This document shows positions 60,808 to 64,000 of a DNA stretch of 64,000 nucleotides, piece after piece (position 1 is the stretch's first letter; each line of letters begins with the position of its first letter). This stretch comes from Brachynemurus nebulosus. Its lineage: Eukaryota > Arthropoda > Insecta > Neuroptera > Myrmeleontidae. Position numbers and translations under genes: made by a program. The stretch is from contig JAPWDM010000008.1 of assembly GCA_035578155.1 (NCBI GenBank), forward strand, positions 26,126,598 through 26,190,597. Reading direction: 5' to 3'. The notes beneath the pieces were generated by a model. That model did no database searches and had not been told where the DNA came from. It worked only from the letters and a program-made list of their open reading frames with translations.

Positions 60808-61893
60808 GTCCATTTTATAGATAGTGCAGTATGACGATCCGAAAATCCAATGCCTTATTGGTGGACATCCTAGCGCCGGTAATAAACCACCGAAATCCAA
60901 AAACAAAAAAGATTTATAAAATATATGAAGAGTACCGGCACCTCTACCTATAATATCAATAAATTGCTGAAAGAAAAAAAATGGCGGATGTTTGAACTTT
61001 TGATTACGATTTTTGTCTTATTTTTCGCTCTTTAAAGTAAATTTAAAAATAAAAAAAATATTGAAAGTGTATCGAACTTAGGTAGAGGTGCCGAAGAATT
61101 GAATTATCTTTAAAATAAAAAATTAAAAAAAGGATCCATTGAATAGTTTTTGAGTTATCGTGTCCACCAGTTCCAAAAATGTAGTTCCGAGATATTATAA
61201 AATATATATAAAGAATTTTATATTTAATACTCACTACTGCGTGAACTACGTTTTTTGAATTTTTTTTTTTTTATGGAAAGCTGGATTCGGTTAATGTGCA
61301 AGAATCTTGTTTTTAAATTATTTTCAGTAAAATCACTTTGGGAACATATTCTACACATAATTAGCTACCAATTTCTGCAAAAAATCGTTTTTTTTTTAAC
61401 GACACTCAAGTAAACCTCCCCTTAACGCTACAACAATTTAAAAGTGATTGCGTTTTCGTTGCAAGAAAAATCGAAAAAACTATGGTCAAAATGGCTATTT
61501 TTGGAAAAATGTATCCTTTTTTTCTATACCGGGTTTTTTTTAGACATGAGCGTATTTTTTTATATTATGATTTTTTTATACGTTGTTCTTTAGACGTCAA
61601 CATATACATAAACATACAAAAATTAAAATGCTAAGAAAATGTGCTCGTCTAAAAAACTCGATAATACTAAAAAACGGGATAATTTAAAAAAAAACAAAAC
61701 ATTTTGACCAGTCTGTCGATTTTTTTTTTTTTTGTGAAGAAAACGTAGTTACTTTTACTTTTAAATTATCGTAGCGTTAAGTCAGGATCTTGTATTTTAC
61801 TAAAATAATGAGAAATATATAAAAAAAATATAGTTAAATTTTTTGTTATATTGTGAATTTTCTTAGCTTATCGATCGATAGATACCTCTTCTT

Positions 61894-63049
61894 TGTTTAT
61901 TCTTATAGTGTCTGAAAATACGATATTAACAATATTGAATTTCTTTATTTAAATTATTAGGTTATATAATATTTTAAATACATTTTTAACTCTTTTAAAT
62001 GTCGGAAAAGGTTTTATTCGAGAATTTTTTTCTTCGTAATGAATAACGCAGTGGTTCATGGTGAACAGTATAAAAGTTTTCAAATAGCTGCCAGAAAATA
62101 AAAAAATTTTCATCATTTAGATTAGGCTTATTAATTAAAGCGGTACAGAAGATTATTGAAAAATATTGATTTATCACTAAATGGCACCAGTTTGAAAAAA
62201 ATTTGAAAATTGACGAAAAATTCAACTTTAATTTAATTTGTTAACCAATTTCAAAAATCTGTGACGCCGTAGATAATTTATCTAAGAAGCAGCAGGTAAA
62301 ATTTCAAGTTAATCGAATGAAAATTACTGGAGTTATTATTTTGCCCACTATTTTGAAAAATGTAGTTTCGAGAAAAACGGATGTAAAGTTTCAAAACGTG
62401 TTTGTCGTTTTGTGTGTTTATGCCTATTATTTTTTCGTTATTTATGAAAATATATAGCAAAAGTAATGAAATAAGGTAATGGAATAAAGTAATGAAGTTA
62501 ACGTTATTGACCAAGCTGAGAGATTCCAAAATATTACGCGCAGCGAAGCGGCGTTTTTAAACGTTTTTAACTGCTCGAAGTTATTTCAGAAATTCGACTT
62601 CAGAACGATTTTTAAAATGTTTCTGTAGTCATAATTTCTTTTGGGCATCATTCTAGAGATGCTAATAGATGATTTTAGCCAATAAAAAAAGGAACAAGAG
62701 GTTTAATTTTTAAAAAGGTAAATAGTCCGAAATATATACATATGTAGATTGTTTAAACAAATTGATTTTGAAAATTAATCTCGACAGATGCAGGATGATT
62801 ATTTGCAGTTTATCATTGTGTAATACACACATAAGACAAGTTCATTTTAAATTGCACTTTTTGATACTGATATCGTAATAAATGATCGTCCTTCAATTAA
62901 TGTTTGATAAGATCAAAAAATGTAAAAAGTACAATACGTTGTTAAACGTCTAACAAATTTCCACCAACTGTCATAAATAAGGTAGATATAATGAGTGTTT
63001 AGTGAAAGGATAGTTACGATTAGAATAACCTTAAGTATATACAGTGCAG
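61894..63049. other. AT-rich DNA, nothing recognised
   Basis: No exon or repeat identified. Confidence 0.35.

Positions 63050-64000
<951 letters not shown>

Larger units (their letters stand above)
58952..61421. mobile_element. 2.47-kb TTAA-flanked element, copy 2
   Basis: TTAA at 58948-58951 and 61422-61425; ends GGGGAGGTTTACTCGAGAGT and CTCAAGTAAACCTCCCC inverted. Outer 150 bp on the left and 610 bp on the right match copy 1 (50817-51725) in reverse orientation, including TAATAAACCACCGAAATCC and ATAAAATATATGAAGAGTAC phrases. The extra length is an insertion at about 59102-60807. Confidence 0.88.
58841..61893. mobile_element. Palindromic element split by a TTAA-type insertion
   Basis: Left arm from 58841 (GGGGTATCGATAAACTAAG, then CAAAAAATTTAACTATATTT) is mirrored by the right arm ending at about 61893 (AAATATAGTTAAATTTTTTG, then CTTAGCTTATCGATC). 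After removal of the insertion at 58952-61421 the host element is about 580 bp and palindromic throughout (GGTCAAAATG near 61481 against CATTTTGACC near 61703). Confidence 0.8.

Overview
This is an AT-rich, repeat-laden stretch of nuclear DNA from an insect. Evidence: spliced exons with GT/AG borders, a BTB/POZ domain of the insect BTB-ZF type (residues YCLRWNNHQ near the start), C2H2 zinc-finger exons, an MD-2/DUF1091-like exon pair, and many short inverted-repeat DNA transposons. The order cannot be fixed from sequence alone. I see no bacterial operons, CRISPR arrays, rRNA or convincing tRNA.

Two protein-coding loci are supported. (1) Plus strand, left end: two coding exons (719-886 and 2357-2503) of a small secreted-type protein resembling the DUF1091/MD-2-related family; its 5' exons lie outside the window or were not recognised. 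(2) Minus strand, about 12.9-54.3 kb: a BTB-zinc-finger transcription factor. A BTB exon (53180-54327) is followed by a 31-codon linker exon (49938-50030) and then by two possible 3'-terminal zinc-finger exons: a near one with 4 fingers (48357-49007) and a far one with 6 fingers (12929-14074). All junctions are phase 0, so the locus can encode a 624-residue or a 789-residue protein, the architecture known from lola, fruitless and broad. The far exon is separated from the linker by a 35.9 kb intron. The two loci are convergent.

Nearly everything else is noncoding and full of non-autonomous transposons. I found about 25 elements by matching inverted ends: hAT-like (8769, 28863, 36079, 37170, 56815), TA-flanked Tc1/mariner-like or unclassified (29448, 31010, 32305, 32763, 34904, 37479, 40102, 44611), a Harbinger-like element flanked by TTA (57054), a TTAA-flanked family in two copies (50817 and 58952), a 319-bp family in two opposed copies (15190, 21372), and several large palindromes or foldback elements (333, 17315, 24230, 31875, 46268, 58841). 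The biggest palindrome, 24.2-26.1 kb, folds on itself along almost 1.9 kb and carries 33-bp tandem repeats in both arms. The right end (58.8-61.9 kb) is a nest at least three deep whose history can be read from the sequence, and the window ends inside a 120-bp tandem repeat interrupted by a long (TA)n tract.

How it works together: the BTB-ZF gene is the regulatory locus, with DNA-binding specificity set by terminal exon choice; its long intron holds several hairpin-forming repeats that would be transcribed in the pre-mRNA. No new protein system was found; the most unusual features are the alternative zinc-finger exons and the palindromic and nested elements.
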